Assembly (NCBI GenBank): GCA_015064295.1
Contig: SVSM01000010.1
Span: forward strand, 1 to 49,772
Length of the DNA stretch: 49,772 nucleotides
Reading direction: 5' to 3'
Source: Oscillospiraceae bacterium
Lineage (GTDB): Bacteria; Bacillota; Clostridia; Oscillospirales; CAG-272
In this document: piece by piece, positions 17,697 through 26,579 of the stretch
How positions within the stretch are numbered: position 1 is the first letter of the stretch
Layout: every line of letters starts with the position of its first letter
Notes under the pieces: generated by a model
What the model was told of the DNA's origin: nothing
The model's database searches: none
The model's input: only the letters and a program-made list of their open reading frames with translations
Position numbers and translations under genes: made by a program

Positions 17697-19226
17697 TTAC
17701 ATTTCATTCTTTTTCTCGCCTCTGCCCAGTCGTTTGGGCTCCTCGGCCTGCTTTTCGAAGGACTTTTTGACCTGGGAATCGCTGGCCTTTTTCAGGGTAA
17801 AGATGAACTCGCAGTACTCGCCGTACTTGCTCTTGACCCAGATTTCCTCGTTATGGGCGTCGATAATGGACTTGGCTATATAGAGACCGAGGCCGACGCC
17901 GGACTTATCCAGCCCGCGGCTCTTATCGGTCTTGTAGAAACGTTCGAACACGTGAGGAAGCTCCTCCGACTTGATGCCGTCGCCCTCGTTATAGACCGAT
18001 ACGAAGACCTTGCGGTCACGCTCCAGGATGCGGATACGGTATTTTCCCCCCTCGCGGGCAAATTTGACGCCGTTATCACAAATGTTATAGAGGATCTGAT
18101 AGATGGCGTCGTGGTCGGCCCAAACGTAGAGGTTCTCGGTTTCGGTATCAAACTCCACGTCCAGATGCTTTTTGTCGATCTTCTGCTCGAAGGAAATGAG
18201 GATCACCCGGGCCATCTCGCAGATGTCGAAGGCCGACATGACGAACTTTCGGTCCCCTGCCTGGATCCGCGATACGTCCAGCAGCGCCGCCACCAGACGG
18301 GAGAGACGGCGGACCTCGTCCCCGATCATCCTTAGATAGTACTCCTGCTTTTCGGCGGGTATGGTGCCGTCAAGAAGGGCGTCGATAAAGCCCGAGATGG
18401 TGGTCATCGGAGTGCGGAGATCGTGGGAGACGTTGGAAAGGAAGGTGCTTCGCATATTCTCCAGATCGGCAAGCGAGCCCGCCATATTGTTGAAGGCTAC
18501 CGCCAGCTCGGCGATCTCGTCGTGTCCCTTGACAGGCACGCGAACGTCGAATCTCCCTGCCGCAAAGGACTTGGCCGCCTTAGCCATGCCCTTCAAGGGG
18601 CCAATGATCTTATCACTGATGAAATACACGGCGATCAGCGCCGCCAGCAGCACCCACAGACAGGTCATGATGATGGCCTTAACGGTGGTCTCCATCAGAA
18701 GATTGATGCTCTCGGAGGTGGAGCAGGCGAACACGGCGCCAATAACCGTTCCGTTTCGGTTCACGAGGGGCATTCCCTTCACCGAACGCGGTACGCTGAA
18801 CCGTTCCTTAAAATCGCCTCCACCGGTATAGGGATCTCCCTTCCGAATGACTTGCATGATCGGCTCCGATAGCGGCTGTTGCCCAAAATCAGGCTCTCGA
18901 AATCCCACCCAGGCCAGGATCTTGCCGTTTCGGTCGGTAACGAAGAGGGCAATGTCCCCGTTATACTTCGTCAACGCCGAAAAATACGCCCCGACCTCCT
19001 CCGAGTGATTCCGAATATAGGCCACCAGATTCTCGCCGGGATAGTCGGACAGGCGTTCCTCCAAAAGGTATTTCATGGAATCGGCTGCCGAGGCGATCTG
19101 CTGATCGCTGCTGTCGGAATAGTAGCTCACCATCATGGAGCTGATAATGGCCGCCAGCATGACAAAGCTGGCCAGAATGATCAGCATGAAGGTGGTGATG
19201 TATTTGGTGAAAATACTCTTAAACAT
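17697..19226 (-). CDS. Membrane sensor histidine kinase
   Basis: 509 residues. Transmembrane helices at about residues 11-34 and 184-205 bracket an extracellular sensor domain. A HAMP segment (about 206-260) leads to the HisKA dimerisation helix with the phospho-accepting histidine 268 in NVSHDLRTPMTTISGF. The ATPase domain has the N box (NICDNGVKFA) and G boxes (DKSGVGLGLYIAKSI). The C-terminus is Lys/Glu-rich. It pairs with the OmpR-type regulator directly upstream. The stimulus is unknown; the layout resembles PhoR/WalK/ResE-type kinases. Confidence 0.94.
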   Translation of the reverse strand: MFKSIFTKYITTFMLIILASFVMLAAIISSMMVSYYSDSSDQQIASAADSMKYLLEERLSDYPGENLVAYIRNHSEEVGAYFSALTKYNGDIALFVTDRNGKILAWVGFREPDFGQQPLSEPIMQVIRKGDPYTGGGDFKERFSVPRSVKGMPLVNRNGTVIGAVFACSTSESINLLMETTVKAIIMTCLWVLLAALIAVYFISDKIIGPLKGMAKAAKSFAAGRFDVRVPVKGHDEIAELAVAFNNMAGSLADLENMRSTFLSNVSHDLRTPMTTISGFIDALLDGTIPAEKQEYYLRMIGDEVRRLSRLVAALLDVSRIQAGDRKFVMSAFDICEMARVILISFEQKIDKKHLDVEFDTETENLYVWADHDAIYQILYNICDNGVKFAREGGKYRIRILERDRKVFVSVYNEGDGIKSEELPHVFERFYKTDKSRGLDKSGVGLGLYIAKSIIDAHNEEIWVKSKYGEYCEFIFTLKKASDSQVKKSFEKQAEEPKRLGRGEKKNEM

Positions 19227-19255
19227 AATCCATTCTCTTTCTTACGGCGAAAGAG

Positions 19256-19284
19256 GCGGCGACGGGAGCATCTCCCGTCGCCGC
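19256..19284 (-). promoter_or_regulatory. Strong hairpin between response regulator and kinase genes
   Basis: A perfect 13-bp GC-rich stem GGCGGCGACGGGA/TCCCGTCGCCGCC sits in the 65-bp gap. It has no good T run afterwards (CTCTTTCG), so I read it as a partial terminator or mRNA-stabilising structure that may set regulator above kinase levels. Confidence 0.55.
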
Positions 19285-19291
19285 CTTTGGC

Positions 19292-19981
19292 TTACGGAAG
19301 CAGCTCGAATTTATAGCCAACGCCCCAAACGGTCTTGAGGATCCATTTGTCGGAAACGCCCTCCAGCTTTTCGCGCAGACGCTTGACGTGTACGTCCACC
19401 GTGCGGGAATCGCCGAGATAGTCGAAGCCCCACACCTTATCCAGCAACTGATCGCGGGTGAAGACCCGGTTATAGTTGGAGGCCAGGAAGTAGAGAAGCT
19501 CCAGCTCCTTGGGAGGAATATCCACCGGCTTGCCCTTCAGCTTCAGCTCGTATTTCTGCTTGCTGATCTCGATATTATCGAATTTGATGGCCTCGTCGTC
19601 GTTCTGATTGTTGTGAGCCGAGGTGCGGCGAAGGACCGCCTTGACGCGGGCCGACAGCTCCTTCATATCAAAGGGCTTCACCACAAAGTCGTCGGCCCCC
19701 AGCTCCAGACCAAGCACCTTATCAAAAACATCGCCCTTGGCGGTGATCATGATCACCGGCTTGGAGGAGATCTCACGGATCTCGCGGCAGACCTGCCAGC
19801 CGTCCTTTTTCGGCAGCATGATGTCCAGCAGCACCAGGTCCGGCTCGTACATCTTGAAATAGTTGATGCCCTCAACGCCGTCCCCTGCGGTCTTGACCTC
19901 GAAGCCCTCTTTCTCAAAATAGATCTTCAGCAGATCGCAAATGCCGGTCTCGTCGTCGACAACAAGAATTTTCGTTCCCAT
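19292..19981 (-). CDS. OmpR/PhoB-family response regulator
   Basis: 229 residues from the ATG at 19981. The receiver domain begins MGTKILVVDDE, with the phospho-acceptor aspartate 53 in LVLLDIMLPKKDGW and the conserved lysine in MITAKGD. The C-terminal winged helix ends RTVDVHVKRLREKLE, typical of OmpR-type DNA binding. It is the upstream partner of the histidine kinase. Palindromes in its promoter region could be binding sites for itself. Confidence 0.95.
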   Translation of the reverse strand: MGTKILVVDDETGICDLLKIYFEKEGFEVKTAGDGVEGINYFKMYEPDLVLLDIMLPKKDGWQVCREIREISSKPVIMITAKGDVFDKVLGLELGADDFVVKPFDMKELSARVKAVLRRTSAHNNQNDDEAIKFDNIEISKQKYELKLKGKPVDIPPKELELLYFLASNYNRVFTRDQLLDKVWGFDYLGDSRTVDVHVKRLREKLEGVSDKWILKTVWGVGYKFELLP

Positions 19982-20022
19982 ATATACCTGCTTTCCTGCC
20001 TTTCGGCACAATTATTAACTTT

Positions 20023-20082
20023 GTCAAAATTTTGACTATATTCATAATACCATATTTTGACGCTCAATTTGTGAACAAATTG
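20023..20082. promoter_or_regulatory. Palindromes upstream of the two-component operon
   Basis: Two short palindromes, GTCAAAATTTTGAC (20023-20036) and CAATTTGTGAACAAATTG (20065-20082), flank an AT-rich block with TATTAT on the minus strand. They may be operators, for example for autoregulation. No clean promoter could be assigned here. Confidence 0.35.
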
Positions 20083-20166
20083 TTAATTCTTGTAGAGATC
20101 TTGGTGGCCCGGCGCCTCCTGCCTCCTTGCGCTTTTTGCGGTTTTTCCCCTTTTTTACAAATCCCC

Positions 20167-20195
20167 TTGCCAAATGCCCCTTTTCGCGGTATAAT
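20167..20195 (+). promoter_or_regulatory. Promoter of ychF
   Basis: TTGCCA (20167-20172), 17 bp, TATAAT (20190-20195). It lies inside an upstream open extension of the ychF frame, which rules out the earlier starts. Confidence 0.8.
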
Positions 20196-20228
20196 AAGGG
20201 GAGATTATGTGAAAGGCATGGATTTATC

Positions 20229-21323
20229 ATGAAACTCGGTATCGTAGGTCTTCCCAACGTCGGTAAAAGTACCCTTTTTAACGCCATTACCAACGCCGGC
20301 GCGGAAACGGCCAACTATCCCTTCTGCACCATTGAGCCAAACGTAGGTGTGGTCGCCGTTCCCGACTCCCGTCTTGACGTGCTGGCCGATATGTATCACC
20401 CCGACAAGTACACCCCCGCCATCATTGAGTTCGTGGACATCGCAGGGCTCGTTCAGGGCGCCGCCCACGGCGAAGGACTGGGCAATAAATTCCTTTCCCA
20501 CATCCGCGAGGTGGACGCCATCGCCCACGTGGTGCGCTGCTTTGAAAACAGCAACATCATTCACGTCAGCGGCAGCGTGGATCCTCTCCGTGACGTGGAC
20601 GTGATCAATATGGAGCTGATCCTGGCCGATATTGAGCTTCTTGACAAGCGGATCGACCGTGTGACCAAGGCCATGAAGGGCGATAAGACCCTGGCCTCGG
20701 AGCTGGAGCTTCTCAAGCGCGTTCGCGTTGCCCTCGACGAGGGCAAGAGCGCTCGCTCGGTGGAGCTCACCGACGAGGAGGCGGTGCTTCTCGATCAAAG
20801 TCCCCTGCTCTCCCGTAAGCCCGTGATCTACGTGGCTAACATCGGTGAGAATGAGGTGGCCGGTGAATACGAAAACAACCCCGGCTATCAGGCACTGAAG
20901 GCCTTTGCCGAGGCCGAGGGCTCCGGGATCCTTCCCGTCTGCGCCGGTATTGAGGCCGAGATCGCCGAGCTGGAGGGCGAGGATCGCGCCATGTTCCTTG
21001 AGGAGATGGGTTTGAAGGAAAGCGGTCTCGACCGTCTGATCAAGGCGGGCTATTCCCTCCTCGGTCTGATCAGTTATCTGACCGGCGGTCCCCAGGAGGT
21101 CCGTGCCTGGACCATCAAGCAGGGCACCAAGGCCCCCCAGGCGGCGGGAAAGATCCACTCCGACTTTGAGCGCGGCTTCATCCGGGCCGAGGTCATCGCC
21201 TTCAACGACCTGGTCGCCTGCGGCACCATGGCGGCGGCTAAGGAAAAGGGCCTTGTCCGTTCCGAGGGCAAGGAATACGTCATGAAGGACGGAGACGTCG
21301 TCCTCTTCCGCTTTAACGTATAA
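20229..21323 (+). CDS. ychF: Redox-regulated ATPase YchF (Obg-family)
   Basis: 364 residues from the ATG at 20229, the family length. The P-loop GLPNVGKST is at residues 6-14, followed by [12 protein letters not shown] (switch region) and [20 protein letters not shown]. The nucleotide-specificity motif is N-x-x-E-type (ANIGENE), as expected for YchF, which prefers ATP. The C-terminal TGS domain includes [28 protein letters not shown]. YchF binds ribosomes and is linked to oxidative stress response. Confidence 0.97.
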   Translation: MKLGIVGLPNVGKSTLFNAITNAGAETANYPFCTIEPNVGVVAVPDSRLDVLADMYHPDKYTPAIIEFVDIAGLVQGAAHGEGLGNKFLSHIREVDAIAHVVRCFENSNIIHVSGSVDPLRDVDVINMELILADIELLDKRIDRVTKAMKGDKTLASELELLKRVRVALDEGKSARSVELTDEEAVLLDQSPLLSRKPVIYVANIGENEVAGEYENNPGYQALKAFAEAEGSGILPVCAGIEAEIAELEGEDRAMFLEEMGLKESGLDRLIKAGYSLLGLISYLTGGPQEVRAWTIKQGTKAPQAAGKIHSDFERGFIRAEVIAFNDLVACGTMAAAKEKGLVRSEGKEYVMKDGDVVLFRFNV

Positions 21324-21345
21324 TCATCTCTTTCGGAGGTACATA

Positions 21346-21858
21346 GTGAACAACGATTTTAATCCCAATTCGCAAATCCCGAACACCGATACCGAGCAAA
21401 ACGCAAACGCCTATCAGCAGACTTCCTATGCCCAGCAGGGACAATATCAGCAGGGGCAGTACCAGCAGAACCCCTATCAGCAGCCCGTCTACGTGGACGA
21501 GAGCGGCCTTTTCAACGAAAACAAGCTGGCTCGCCGCAACGGGCTTTCCGCCAAAATCAAGCTGGGCGATTGGATGAAGGCCGACTGTCTGGCGCTGTTG
21601 AAGCTTCTGGATATTCCTTTTATGTTTATGCTGCTTCCTGCCGGATCCATTGCGTACTTTGTGATCTGCCTCATTCTGGCCTTCAGCTCCAAGACCAGCC
21701 AGTCCTTGAAGACCCGCTATCAGGCGAATCTGGTGTGGGCGGCCATCTCGCTGGGAGTCAGCCTGATCCTGATCCTCATTTTCTTGGCCATCGTGGCCGC
21801 GATCGGGCTCTCGTTTGGTGACCTGCTGCAGAGGCTCGTTTACGAATTCAGCTATTGA
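21346..21858 (+). CDS. Gln/Tyr-rich membrane protein of unknown function
   Basis: 170 residues beginning at GTG, six bases after GGAGGT. Residues 1-48 are low-complexity, rich in Gln, Tyr and Asn, with repeats such as QQGQYQQGQYQQ. A charged segment KIKLGDWMKADCLALLKL follows, then two hydrophobic stretches (about 85-113 and 128-160). The layout, a disordered proline/glutamine tail before two helices, recalls DUF4870-like or RDD-like small membrane proteins of Clostridia, but I do not recognise the family. It follows ychF by 22 bp and is followed by a terminator, so it is probably co-transcribed with ychF. Confidence 0.6.
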   Translation: MNNDFNPNSQIPNTDTEQNANAYQQTSYAQQGQYQQGQYQQNPYQQPVYVDESGLFNENKLARRNGLSAKIKLGDWMKADCLALLKLLDIPFMFMLLPAGSIAYFVICLILAFSSKTSQSLKTRYQANLVWAAISLGVSLILILIFLAIVAAIGLSFGDLLQRLVYEFSY

Positions 21859-21873
21859 TCCCGATACATACAC

Positions 21874-21905
21874 AAAAAAAGATACGGCTCTGCCGTATCT
21901 TTTTT
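21874..21905. terminator. Terminator between the membrane protein gene and lysA
   Basis: AAAAAAAGATACGGC/GCCGTATCTTTTTT; it is symmetrical and can serve both converging units. Confidence 0.88.
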
Positions 21906-21906
21906 G

Positions 21907-23202
21907 TTACAGATCGTTTCGAATCAGATCCTCAAAGCTTTCCCGACGGATGACCGGTGTCACCGTTCCGTCCTTCACCGCAACGACGGCGGGACGGGGA
22001 ATGCGGTTATAATTGCTGGCCATGGAATAGTTATAGGCGCCTGTCACAAGGACGGCAAGAATATCGCCGCGCTCGGGCTTGGGTAAGGGGACGTTCTCCT
22101 GCAGGATGTCGCCGCTTTCGCAGCATCGGCCCGCCACGGTACAGAGGAAATCGGGGGTGGCCTTCGCGCGGGAGGCCAGGCAAACGGTATAATCGGCCTG
22201 ATACAGGGCGTAACGGGGGTTGTCCGGCATTCCGCCGTCCACCGAGACGTAATTCTTGAAGCCGGGGATCTCCTTGGTACCCCCCACGGTATAGAGGGTA
22301 AGGCAGGAGTCGGCCACGATGCTTCGGCCCGGCTCCATCAGGATCGTGGGCTTCTTGATGCCCGAACGGGCCACCTCCTCGTCGATAAAGGCGGCGATAC
22401 GGCGGATGAAGTCGGCATAATCCAGGATCGGCTGGCTCTTAATATACCGCACGCCGAAGCCGCCGCCGAGGTTGAGGATCTCGGTATCATAGCCGAACTT
22501 GTTTTTCACCCCGGCTACGTAGGCGATCATCAGCTTGGCGGCGTCGCAGAAGGGGGTAATATCAAAGATCTGGGAGCCGATGTGACAATGGAAGCCGTCA
22601 AGGCGAATATGCTTTTTGTTCAGGGTATAGGCAACCGCCTCGTCGGCCTGCCCCGTTTCGATGGCAATACCGAATTTACTGTCCACCTGTCCCGTGGTAA
22701 TGGCCGCGTGGGTATGGGGATCGATGCCGGGAGACAGGCGCAGAAGAACGGCTTGCGTCACGCCTCGCCTTCCCGCCTCCTCGTCGATGCGGTCAAGCTC
22801 CGTCAGGTTGTCCACCACGAAGTGGCCGACGCCGCAGTCCATGGCGTAGGCGATATCCCCGTCGGTCTTATTGTTGCCGTGGAAGAAGGCCTCCCTCACG
22901 TCAAAGCCCGCCGCAACCGCGGTATACAGCTCTCCCGAGGAGACGAGGTCGATGCCGACGCTCTCCTCCCCCGCAAGGCGGTAGATATACTTGCAGGAAA
23001 GAGCCTTGGAGGCAAACAGGGGGCGGGATGCACCGCCGAAGTATTGGTTCATCGCGTCACGGTAGACGCGAAAATTTTGGCGGACGCGGTCCTCGTCCAT
23101 GACCATAAGGGGAGTGCCGTAGGTCTTGGCCAGGGTGACGGTGTCCTGTCCTGCGATGGTCAGGTGGTTTTCGGAGTTGACGGATAGGTTGGTGTGGAGC
23201 AT
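21907..23202 (-). CDS. lysA: Diaminopimelate decarboxylase
   Basis: 431 residues, fold-type III PLP enzyme. The PLP lysine lies in LFASKALSCKYIYRL; HCHIGSQIFD and the phosphate-binding LNLGGGFGVRY follow; the second-half motif VAGRCCESGDIL carries the catalytic cysteine of the partner active site. It decarboxylates meso-diaminopimelate to lysine, the last step of the pathway. It is third in the dapA-dapB-lysA operon, 16 bp after dapB, and so comes under the lysine riboswitch. Confidence 0.96.
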   Translation of the reverse strand: MLHTNLSVNSENHLTIAGQDTVTLAKTYGTPLMVMDEDRVRQNFRVYRDAMNQYFGGASRPLFASKALSCKYIYRLAGEESVGIDLVSSGELYTAVAAGFDVREAFFHGNNKTDGDIAYAMDCGVGHFVVDNLTELDRIDEEAGRRGVTQAVLLRLSPGIDPHTHAAITTGQVDSKFGIAIETGQADEAVAYTLNKKHIRLDGFHCHIGSQIFDITPFCDAAKLMIAYVAGVKNKFGYDTEILNLGGGFGVRYIKSQPILDYADFIRRIAAFIDEEVARSGIKKPTILMEPGRSIVADSCLTLYTVGGTKEIPGFKNYVSVDGGMPDNPRYALYQADYTVCLASRAKATPDFLCTVAGRCCESGDILQENVPLPKPERGDILAVLVTGAYNYSMASNYNRIPRPAVVAVKDGTVTPVIRRESFEDLIRNDL

Positions 23203-23218
23203 AACAGTCCTCGAAATA

Positions 23219-23956
23219 TCAGTTTTGGAACATAGTCTTCATGGAGTAGAGTCCTGCCGGCTTGCCCGCCAGGTACTCGGCGGCCTTTACGGCGCCGTCG
23301 GCAAAGAGGGCGCGGTCGAAGGCCTCGTGCTTTAAGGTGATGCGCTCGTTATCGGTGCAGATCATGACCTCGTGGACGCCGACTACGTTGCCCATACGCA
23401 GGGCAGCGATCCCTACCTCGTTCTTGTCCCGCTTTCCCTGGCCGCTGCGGCCGCAGAGGGCCTTGGCATCGGGACGGGCCTCCTTGACGGCGTCAAAGAG
23501 CATCAGTGCCGTACCGCTGGGAGCGTCCAGCTTACGGTTATGGTGGGTTTCGACGATCTCCACATCGGCGTCGGGGAAAACCGACACCACCCGCTTGACG
23601 GTATCGCAAAGGGTTGCGATACCCAGCGACATATTCCCGGAATAGAAGATGGCGGTCTTGGCCGATGCGGCGGTGATCGCCTTTTTTTCCTCCTCGGTAT
23701 GGCCGGTGGTGGCAATGACTGCGGGGATCTGATGCCGTGCGGCATACCCTACCACCTCGGGGGTGACGGCATGGAAGGAAAAATCGACGATGACGTCGGC
23801 CTGTTCCTTTACCTCGCCGATGCGAAGATAGCGTCCGCCGCCGTTTGCGGCGTAGCCAACGTCCACCGACGCGGTTACGGTATGCCCCGCACGGGTGAGG
23901 GCTTCGGCCACGTGGGCGCCCATGCGTCCCAGGGCTCCGACAAGAATGACATTCAT
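23219..23956 (-). CDS. dapB: 4-hydroxy-tetrahydrodipicolinate reductase
   Basis: 245 residues. The NAD(P)-binding N-terminus is VILVGALGRMGAHVAE, and the substrate-binding motif ETHHNRKLDAPSGTA is diagnostic. The start at 23956 is preferred over an ATG three codons earlier because AAGGAG lies ten bases upstream. DapB reduces hydroxy-tetrahydrodipicolinate to tetrahydrodipicolinate. It is the middle gene of the operon, 18 bp after dapA. Confidence 0.96.
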   Translation of the reverse strand: MNVILVGALGRMGAHVAEALTRAGHTVTASVDVGYAANGGGRYLRIGEVKEQADVIVDFSFHAVTPEVVGYAARHQIPAVIATTGHTEEEKKAITAASAKTAIFYSGNMSLGIATLCDTVKRVVSVFPDADVEIVETHHNRKLDAPSGTALMLFDAVKEARPDAKALCGRSGQGKRDKNEVGIAALRMGNVVGVHEVMICTDNERITLKHEAFDRALFADGAVKAAEYLAGKPAGLYSMKTMFQN

Positions 23957-23974
23957 AGGAATCATACTCCTTTT

Positions 23975-24865
23975 TTATACCTTCAGTCCCTGCGCCCGCA
24001 TACAGGAAAGAAGCCGCGCCTCGTTTGCCTCCTCCATGGGATAGAGGGGAGAACGAAGGAGGTTCTCGGTGTAACCCATATGGGCCATGGCGGCCTTGAC
24101 GGGAACGGGATTCACCTCACAGAAGAGGGCGTTGATGAGGGGCAGCAGCTCGCACTGCAGCTTGGCAGCACCCGCCACGTCGCCCTTAAAGAAGCGATTG
24201 CAGATCTCCACCGTCTGCTTCGGCATGACGTTGGACAGCACCGAGATGACGCCCTTACCGCCCATAGACAGCAGGGGAACGATCTGGTCGTCGTTTCCGC
24301 TGTAAATATCCAGCTTGCCGTCAAGTAGAGCCACCGTCTCCACGATCTTGCTCAGATTGCCGTTTGCCTCCTTGATGGCCACGATATTGGGGTGATCGGC
24401 CAGCTTCAGGTAAGTGGAGGGCTCGATATTGACACCGGTACGGGAGGGCACGTTATAAAGGATGATGGGCTTATCCACCGCGTCGGCAATCTCGGTATAC
24501 ATACGCACGAGACCGTTCTGGGTGGCCTTGTTATAGTAGGGGGTGACCATCAGCAGCGCGTCGGCTCCCACGTCGCAGGCGTGGCGAGCCAGATTGATGG
24601 CGTAGGCGGTGTCGTTACTGCCTGCTCCTGCGATGACGGGAACGCGGCCTGCCGTGTGCTTCACGGCAAAGGTGATGCAGTCCTCGTGCTCTTCGTCGGT
24701 CATGGTGGACGCCTCGCCGGTGGTACCGCAGATGACGAGGGCGTTGACGCCCTCCTCGATCTGGAAATCGATGAGCTCGGCCAGCTTGCCGTAATCGATC
24801 TGTCCCTTCTTGTCAAAGGGGGTAATGAGTGCGGTTGCAACGCCGGTAAAGATGGTTTTTTTCAT
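23975..24865 (-). CDS. dapA: 4-hydroxy-tetrahydrodipicolinate synthase
   Basis: 296 residues, TIM-barrel aldolase. ICGTTGEASTM, the catalytic-triad tyrosine in IILYNVPSRTG and the Schiff-base lysine in IVAIKEANGNL are all present. DapA condenses pyruvate with aspartate semialdehyde, the committed step to lysine and diaminopimelate. It is first in the operon, behind a lysine riboswitch; GGAGG lies eight bases before the ATG. Confidence 0.97.
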   Translation of the reverse strand: MKKTIFTGVATALITPFDKKGQIDYGKLAELIDFQIEEGVNALVICGTTGEASTMTDEEHEDCITFAVKHTAGRVPVIAGAGSNDTAYAINLARHACDVGADALLMVTPYYNKATQNGLVRMYTEIADAVDKPIILYNVPSRTGVNIEPSTYLKLADHPNIVAIKEANGNLSKIVETVALLDGKLDIYSGNDDQIVPLLSMGGKGVISVLSNVMPKQTVEICNRFFKGDVAGAAKLQCELLPLINALFCEVNPVPVKAAMAHMGYTENLLRSPLYPMEEANEARLLSCMRAQGLKV

Positions 24866-24889
24866 GGTGTTTCCTCCGCTTGGGATTAA

Positions 24890-24925
24890 AATTAAAACAA
24901 AAGAACGCCCGACAATGCGAGCGCT
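24890..24925 (-). terminator. Riboswitch-controlled terminator before dapA
   Basis: AGCGCTCG (24918-24925) pairs with CGGGCGTT (24904-24911) including G-U pairs, followed on the minus strand by TTCTTTTGTTTT. It lies between the lysine aptamer and the dapA start, as expected for the expression platform. Confidence 0.65.
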
Positions 24926-24976
24926 ACGGTTTGAACAGAAAGAGGACGGGTATCATACGGTCCCTTTTTTTCAGTT

Positions 24977-25156
24977 GGCAAACATATAACGCTCCGCCGT
25001 TTCCGGCGACAGTTCAGCAAATCTTATTTGAAGAACCAAGAAAAGACGCGACCCTTTCCTTTCGGCATCCGACCCTTTTCCCGTCCCGCTCGTCCTTCCG
25101 CGCAGAAGGAGTCGACACTAAGAGGGGTACTCTTGTCAAGATGCGCCTTTATGATG
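24977..25156 (-). promoter_or_regulatory. Lysine riboswitch (L box)
   Basis: On the minus strand the leader contains, in order, AAGGCGCATCTTGACAAGAG then TACC (the conserved AGGYGC and AAGAGUA loop-E part), GGATGCCGAAAGG (the GCCGAAG junction), a CAAAT/ATTTG hairpin, and CTGTCGCC-hairpin-GGCGGAGCGTTATAT, which parallels the 3' part of the B. subtilis lysC L box. Lysine binding should favour the terminator at 24890-24925 and shut off dapA-dapB-lysA. Identified by eye; a covariance search for the Lysine family would confirm it. Confidence 0.8.
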
Positions 25157-25164
25157 TTTATCCC

Positions 25165-25193
25165 ATTCTATCACGAGCGTCGCCTCTTGTCAA
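25165..25193 (-). promoter_or_regulatory. Promoter of dapA-dapB-lysA
   Basis: TTGACA (25188-25193), 17 bp, TAGAAT (25165-25170) on the minus strand, a few bases before the start of the L-box aptamer. Confidence 0.8.
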
Positions 25194-25233
25194 GAGGGTA
25201 TCTCGGTTTTTTTTGCGGTTTTCTGTCAAGACA

Positions 25234-25254
25234 GCGCCCCGAGGCGCTTTTTTC
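25234..25254 (+). terminator. Small terminator-like hairpin upstream of terL
   Basis: GCGCC-CCGA-GGCGC followed by a TTTTTT run on the plus strand. It would insulate the phage cassette from transcription entering from the left. The rest of 25194-25353 has no recognisable gene; a TATACT lies at about 25306 but without a clear -35 box. Confidence 0.5.
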
Positions 25255-25353
25255 TTTGGGGAAAATCGGGGGAAAAAGTCGGGACGACAGGTGAGGGGTG
25301 GATATGGTATACTACCAATGCCGGGCGAGAAGGACGGCGGAAAGGAGACGGAT

Positions 25354-26568
25354 ATGTTCAGCCAAAAGCAGCTTGCCTATTTCAAAGAAGCCGATCACCG
25401 CTGGAATATTAAGGCGGGGGCTACCCGATCGGGCAAGACCTTCTGCGACTATTACATGATCCCCAAGCGGATCCGGGCCTGTCCCTCGGATGGACTGATC
25501 GTTCTCTTGGGGAATACGGTGGCTACGCTGTGTCGGAACATTCTGGATCCTATGCGGGAAATCTGGGGCTCCTATTTTGTGGGACGCCCTACCGCCTCCG
25601 ATACGGTGATGCTCTTCGGACGGAAGTGCTGGCTCATCGGAGCCGGGCGGGCCGACCAGGCAGCCAAGCTGCAGGGAAGCGGCATCGCATACGCCTACGG
25701 AGATGAGATCACCACCTGGAGTGAAACCGTCTTTTCTATGCTGAAAAGCCGTCTCGACCGCCCCGCCTCCCGCTTCGACGGCACCTGCAATCCCGACGGC
25801 CCCGAGCATTGGTTCAAGGCCTTTCTGGACAGCGACGCCGATATCTATCTGCAAACCTACGAGATCGACGACAACCCCTTTCTGGCACCCTCCTTTGTTG
25901 CTTCCTTAAAAAAGGAATACGCGGGAACGGTGTATTACGACCGCTATATTTTGGGGAAATGGTGTGCCGCCGAGGGCGTCGTCTATCGTCGGTTTGCCGA
26001 TAGCCCCGAGGACTTTTCCGCCGCCCCCGACGATCCCAGGCTCGCCGTCCTCACCAAGATTGAGGCGGGGGTGGACTTCGGCGGCAATCGAAGCGCTACG
26101 GCCTTCGTGGCTTGCGGGACGGTGGGGAATTACGAGGCGGTAGGGGCGCTCATGGCCGAACGGCACGCTGAGCTCCTCGACTCCGACCGCCTGGGAGATT
26201 GCTTCTGCGACTTCCTTGAGGCCGTGGAGGCACGCTACGGCGCCGTCCGCACCGTGCGGTGCGACAACGCCGAGCCTGTCCTGATCCGTACGCTGAAAAA
26301 GGCCGCCCGGGCGCGGGGGCTTACCGCCTCCATCCGTCCCGCGCGAAAATCCCCCGTGAACGATCGGATCCGGCTGATCTCCCGCCTGATGGCCCAGGGC
26401 CGCTTCTTTCTCACCCGTGACTGCGCCCCACTCCGCGAGGCCCTCCGCACCGCTCTTTGGCGTTCCGACGCCGTCTTTGACGAGCGACTCGATAACGGTA
26501 CCACCGATATCGACTCTCTGGACGCCATGGAGTACGCCGTGGAGGGGGATGCCATGAAGCTGCTTTAG
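25354..26568 (+). CDS. Phage terminase large subunit
   Basis: 404 residues from the ATG at 25354 (AAAGGAG nine bases upstream). Walker A GATRSGKT is at residues 22-29 and the Walker B acidic pair D117-E118 is in AYAYGDEIT. The C-terminal RNase-H-like nuclease has D241 (GVDFGGN), D304 (VRCDN) and an aspartate cluster DIDSLDAMEY (385-390). ATPase and nuclease motifs therefore all look intact. It resembles the PBSX/SPP1-like group and is at the short end for the family. It packages DNA into proheads through the portal. No small terminase gene is seen before it. Confidence 0.92.
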   Translation: MFSQKQLAYFKEADHRWNIKAGATRSGKTFCDYYMIPKRIRACPSDGLIVLLGNTVATLCRNILDPMREIWGSYFVGRPTASDTVMLFGRKCWLIGAGRADQAAKLQGSGIAYAYGDEITTWSETVFSMLKSRLDRPASRFDGTCNPDGPEHWFKAFLDSDADIYLQTYEIDDNPFLAPSFVASLKKEYAGTVYYDRYILGKWCAAEGVVYRRFADSPEDFSAAPDDPRLAVLTKIEAGVDFGGNRSATAFVACGTVGNYEAVGALMAERHAELLDSDRLGDCFCDFLEAVEARYGAVRTVRCDNAEPVLIRTLKKAARARGLTASIRPARKSPVNDRIRLISRLMAQGRFFLTRDCAPLREALRTALWRSDAVFDERLDNGTTDIDSLDAMEYAVEGDAMKLL

Positions 26569-26579
26569 GGGAGGAGTGC

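Noticed and set aside
24880..25353. Long 5' extension of the terminase frame
   Set aside because: Covers the lysine promoter and riboswitch region antisense and has no family similarity; the ATG at 25354 has an ideal RBS and starts just before the family motif.
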